Shown here: positions 60,998 to 64,000 of the stretch, piece after piece | How positions within the stretch are numbered: the first letter of the stretch is position 1 | Layout of the letters: each line of letters starts with the position of its first letter | Source: TIUS-1 sp964019505 | GTDB taxonomy: Bacteria > Bacillota_I > Bacilli_A > Mycoplasmatales > Mycoplasmataceae | Assembly (NCBI RefSeq): GCF_964019505.1 | Contig: NZ_OZ026449.1 | Coordinates: 682,001 to 746,000, forward strand | Direction of reading: 5' to 3' | DNA length: 64,000 bases | The notes under the pieces: model-generated | The model's input: only the letters and a program-made list of their open reading frames with translations | Database searches by the model: none | What the model was told of the DNA's origin: nothing | Made by a program: the position numbers and the translations under genes

Positions 60998-61465
60998 TTA
61001 TCAACGGTAGTGAGCAAACGCTTTGTTTGCTTCTGCCATTTTATGTGTATCTTCTTTTTTCTTAACAGAAGCACCAGACCCGTTTGATGCATCAATTACT
61101 TCATTAGCTAATCTATCGATCATATCTTTTTCATGACGTAATCTTGAGTAATTGATTAATCATCTCAATGCTAGAGTTGTTTGTCTAGTTCTTGAAACTT
61201 CGATTGGTACTTGATAGTTTGCTCCACCAATACGACGAACTTTAAGTTCTAGTTGTGGTTGAATGTTTTCAATAGCTTTTTCGAATACTTCGATTGGCTC
61301 TTTACCTGTTTTTGTTTTAATCTGTTCAAATGATTTATATAAGATGTTTTGGGCAGTTCCTCTCTTACCGTCTAACATAATTGAGTTAATAACTTTAGTT
61401 ACTAATTTTGAATTATATATTGGATCGGGTAAGACATCTCTTTTTTCTGCTTGTCCTTTACGCAT
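60998..61465 (-). CDS. rpsG: 30S ribosomal protein S7 (uS7)
   Basis: S7, 155 aa, organises the head of the small subunit. It starts RKGQAEKRDVLPDPIYNSKL and ends NKAFAHYRW. Both TGA Trp are needed, including the last sense codon before TAA. Between rpsL and fusA. Confidence 0.97.
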
Positions 61466-61478
61466 GTTCTATGGTCTC

Positions 61479-61889
61479 CTATTTTGGTCTTTTTGTTCCG
61501 TATCTTGAACGAGATTGTTTTCTATTTTTTACACCAGTTGTATCTAATGTACCTCTGATTACGTGGTATCTAACCCCTGGTAAGTCTTTTACACGACCAC
61601 CCTCAATAAGTACTACTGAGTGTTCTTGTAAGTTATGTCCTTCACCTGGAATGTAAGCAGTAACTTCCATTCCATTTGTTAATCTAACCCTTGCGTACTT
61701 ACGTAGCGCAGAGTTAGGTTTTTTAGGTGTCATTGTTGCAACTCTTGTACAAACTCCTCTTTTTTGAGGAGATGTTGATAATGTTGCTTTTTTTCTAAGT
61801 GTGTTAATTCCACGACCTAAAGCTGGTGCTTTAGATTTTCATGTTTTAGCCTCTCTTGGCTTTCTAACTAATTGATTAATTGTTGGCAT
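61479..61889 (-). CDS. rpsL: 30S ribosomal protein S12 (uS12)
   Basis: S12, 136 aa, in the decoding centre. Start PTINQLVRKPREAKTWKSKA, with KPNSALRKYARV and GEGHNLQEHSVVLIEGGRVK. First gene of the str operon. The segment TLSTSPQKRGVCTRVATMTP has the usual Lys (K43-type) that is changed in streptomycin-resistant strains. Confidence 0.97.
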
Positions 61890-61904
61890 CTGTTTCCCCT
61901 TCCA

Positions 61905-61921
61905 CAATACCGTGTGTATTG
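61905..61921 (-). promoter_or_regulatory. Leader hairpin of rpsL
   Basis: CAATAC and GTATTG form a 6-bp stem with a 5-base loop in the leader, extended by CTT/AAG around a bulge. It begins just after the predicted transcription start. A possible autoregulatory or RNA-stability element; unverified. Confidence 0.35.
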
Positions 61922-61932
61922 AAGTCTAGATA

Positions 61933-61938
61933 ATTATA
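61933..61938 (-). promoter_or_regulatory. -10 box of the str operon
   Basis: TATAAT on the minus strand about 45 bp upstream of rpsL. A clear -35 box is not seen at the expected distance. Confidence 0.45.
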
Positions 61939-62055
61939 CAACAATTTATTAATAATCTTACTTTTTTGTATGTGTTTTTGTTTTTGTTTTATTTTGAAAT
62001 AAATATAAAAACAAAATTAATTTACATTAACAATACATTGACTATTGGTACGCAA

Positions 62056-62085
62056 AAAACTGGCAATAAAAAATACACCAGTTTT
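62056..62085 (-). terminator. Terminator after the repeat protein gene
   Basis: AAAACTGG pairs with CCAGTTTT across a 14-nt loop, followed on the minus strand by T residues. It lies about 30 bp after the stop and upstream of the str promoter. The long loop makes it less strong than the others. Confidence 0.6.
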
Positions 62086-62114
62086 AATTTACTATTTAAT
62101 TTTTTGTGCAATTC

Positions 62115-64000
62115 CTATTTCGGACTTACCAATATTGATAGTGGGGTAATTTTAGCTACACCAGCATGATCATATGAACTTAAATTTTTTCAATCATATC
62201 ATGCACCAGATAAACAATAAAAATAAATTTTATCATCTTTAACTTCCATTCAAATTTGAACAGCACCAGCCCCCTTGTGTTTTGAACCAAAATCCCCACC
62301 TTCATGGTGGAATCCGGTTGAATTATAAACTTTTCCGGTCGAATTTTTCATTGCTGAACCGACACTATTTTCGGAATCAAACACTTTTTCATCTTCATTC
62401 ATTGCTGCATTTTTTCCACCTGGTTTAGCCCATGATCCATGATATTCATCTCAACCGTTTGCCATTCATTCGTAATGTACTTCTACAGAATATATGTCAA
62501 AAAAATCTTTTGGACTTTTAAAATTAAATTCAGATTTATAATCTATCACACCAATTTCTAGAGGTGGTGTTACATCTCAGTATGCTCGGGTTGGACCCTT
62601 GTTTGCATTTTGACTCTCAATATGGTCAGATGATGAATCAACATATGCAACAGCTGTGTTGACAACTATATCCTTACCAGCATATGTTTTCATTTTCTTT
62701 GTTAGGTTAACACTAACTTCACCGGCAGCATATTTGGGACTTTTAAAGTTTGTTCATTTTATTTTTGTAGAGGATACGTCAAAAATTTTAGTTCTGTCTA
62801 AATTTATATTGAACGTCACTTCTTTGTAATACGCTTGTGATTCGTGTTTATTTTTAAACTCCAAGACATCAACTTTATTTATTGATAGATTTAGTTTCTC
62901 ATCAATTTTATCATTATTTAATTTTTCTGTAATTTTATCATTTAACTCTTTTTCTATTTCAATGTCATTCCTTGCCATTGAAGTGTTTATATCTAAATCA
63001 AAGTCCGATGTTTGATATTTTCTTTGGAGATTTACAACAAAATTTCCTTGTAATGAAATTGAACCCCCAATAGATTTAACGTTTATTTGATTATCATTTT
63101 CTTTGATAATTTCATAATCAATTCCCTCAGAAACTTCTGATTTAAATGATTTTTCAACTATCAGGTCATAAACATCTCTTTCAATTTGTTCGTTGTCTCT
63201 GTATTCGATTCACCTAACTTCTTTAATTCCTTCAAATAAATCATATTTATCTGGTAATGTGAATGTGAATGTAACCGCTTCATCAAATCTATAATAATTA
63301 CTATCTTCTTTTGCTTGGATTTTAAATTCCCCACGTTTAACATCGATGATGTTTATTTGTGTGGTATTAATTTTTGTTTTTTCATTCAACGCATTGATAA
63401 TTGTCTTGTCATTGTAATTGTTAATCTCACCAATTTCTTTTTCGTCAATGTGTTCATTTAATGTATAGGGGTTAGTTTCAAATTTGACCAATATTTCATC
63501 GCCCATAATATAAGTTTCACTATAACTTCTCGCTTTGATCATAGCTGATTCTAGAGTTATTGATTCTTCAATAACTTCAATATCTGTTGTAACAACGTTT
63601 GGATTAGTTTTTACCAATTGGTCAAAAATTTTATCTTTGTTATTGTTATTTATGAATCCAATATTTTGGTTTTTGACATGCTTAGATAATTTTATTGGTT
63701 TTACTTCAAACACAATTAATGCATCACCTTTGAATCTACTATTCATTATAGAAGTTAAAATAACACTATTTTTAGTAATGCTGTTTTCTTTAACTTTTAC
63801 ATCATTTTTTGTAATGTTCGGATTTTGATTCAAAAACTCCATTAATATTGTTTCTGAATCATTATTTTGAATTTCACCAAGATATGCTTGATTTATTGAG
63901 TCATCCAAATTTGTTTTTGGTTTAACACTAAAATCAACCATAATACCTGGGAAAGTTTGATAGTAAGACTCACTTGTAATTGTAGGGGTAATCTGTGCTA
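62115..64000 (-). CDS. Repeat-containing, probably surface protein (N-terminus outside window)
   Basis: At least 628 residues of one open frame with TGA as Trp; the start lies right of the window. The first part contains three complete units of about 75 residues and the end of a fourth (see the repeat entries). Each unit runs from a GEI/GFI-NN turn through I..L....NPN to a VE-SIT strand and a final beta strand ending in SKHV, NEHI or EGI. Then comes a charged region and a C-terminal domain of about 200 residues with many Trp and aromatic residues (VHYEWMANGWDEYHGSWAK, FHHEGGDFGSKHKG, FYCLSGAWYDW). This pattern of repeats resembles spiroplasma/mesoplasma lipoproteins, but the signal sequence is not visible. 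Function is unknown; adhesion or lectin-like binding is possible. Confidence 0.7.
63225..63446 (-). repeat. Protein repeat unit 3 of the surface protein
   Basis: Begins DEKEIGEINNYNDKTIINAL and ends KYDLFEGI, in the same pattern as units 1 and 2. The most diverged copy. Confidence 0.65.
63447..63674 (-). repeat. Protein repeat unit 2 of the surface protein
   Basis: About 76 residues, from NQNIGFINNNNKDKIFDQLV to NPYTLNEHI. Aligns with unit 1 at IG(F/E)I.NN, NPNV, EESIT and the final strand. Confidence 0.75.
63675..63893 (-). repeat. Protein repeat unit 1 of the surface protein
   Basis: About 73 residues, from QAYLGEIQNNDSETILMEFL to KPIKLSKHV. The part to its right (SESYYQTFPGIMVDFSVKPK) matches the end of a unit, so more units lie beyond the window edge. 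Confidence 0.75.

Noticed and set aside
61966..62169. Plus-strand frame between rpsL and the repeat protein
   Set aside because: No ribosome binding site, crosses a terminator and the 3' end of the minus-strand gene, very AT-rich; treated as noncoding.
1..64000. Search for tRNA, rRNA, tmRNA, origins and prophage or insertion sequence genes
   Set aside because: No cloverleaf with CCA-type end, no rRNA text, no DnaA-box cluster and no transposase or integrase motif was seen by eye.

Overview
This 64 kb window is a piece of a mollicute chromosome, most likely from the Spiroplasma / Mesoplasma / Entomoplasma group. It is very AT-rich, and TGA must be read as tryptophan (genetic code 4). Dozens of reading frames that would break under the standard code become full-length orthologues when TGA is Trp: S8 and S14 end in a TGA-encoded Trp followed by TAA, S7 likewise, and AlaS, UvrA, UvrB, SecA, EF-Tu, EF-G and LigA are all intact. 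All coordinates here assume that code. Every gene except one RpiR-type regulator lies on the minus strand. No rRNA, tRNA, insertion sequence, prophage or CRISPR array was seen. No stretch over 300 bp lacks a gene.

Layout from left to right. (1) 1-4.3 kb: a sugar island with two GH1 phospho-beta-glucosidases, a ROK kinase and a divergent RpiR regulator, with a perfect palindrome between the regulator and the first glucosidase. (2) 4.4-13.3 kb: a probable operon transcribed right to left: Wzx-like flippase, polytopic membrane protein, ligA, gatC, gatA, gatB. (3) 13.3-14.3 kb: rplM-rpsI with a well-formed promoter and a leader hairpin. (4) 14.3-19 kb: a 62-aa internally duplicated membrane peptide and a 1424-aa FtsX-type permease. 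(5) 19-24.7 kb: ecfA1-ecfA2-ecfT-truA and a TSUP transporter with a cytosolic N-terminal domain. (6) 24.7-40.9 kb: the complete S10-spc-alpha ribosomal superoperon including secY, adk, map, infA and rpoA, but with no rpmD. (7) 41-46.8 kb: alaS, a membrane protein, pepA and a GIY-YIG protein. (8) 46.8-53.4 kb: a FolT-like S component, folC, uvrA and uvrB in tightly overlapping order. (9) 53.4-57.6 kb: secA, a ComEC-like metallo-beta-lactamase protein and its small partner. (10) 57.6-61.9 kb: tuf and the str operon (rpsL, rpsG, fusA). (11) 62.1 kb to the edge: the C-terminal part of a repeat-containing, probably surface-exposed protein.

The most unusual feature is the enlargement of several ribosomal proteins. 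S5 is about 498 aa with a Pro/Lys/Ala tail of about 290 residues, and L29 is 292 aa with a tail of tandem 13-residue KPAAKPAAKKAEA units. S3 carries a low-complexity Asn/Arg/Pro tail. The S5 tail occupies the place where rpmD (L30) sits in other Firmicutes. Other points of interest are a Wzx/Wzy-like pair in a presumably wall-less cell, the TSUP fusion, a stand-alone ComEC-type hydrolase, a ROK kinase without the zinc motif, a 16-A tract at the start of the regulator gene, and the folate transport/retention gene pair.
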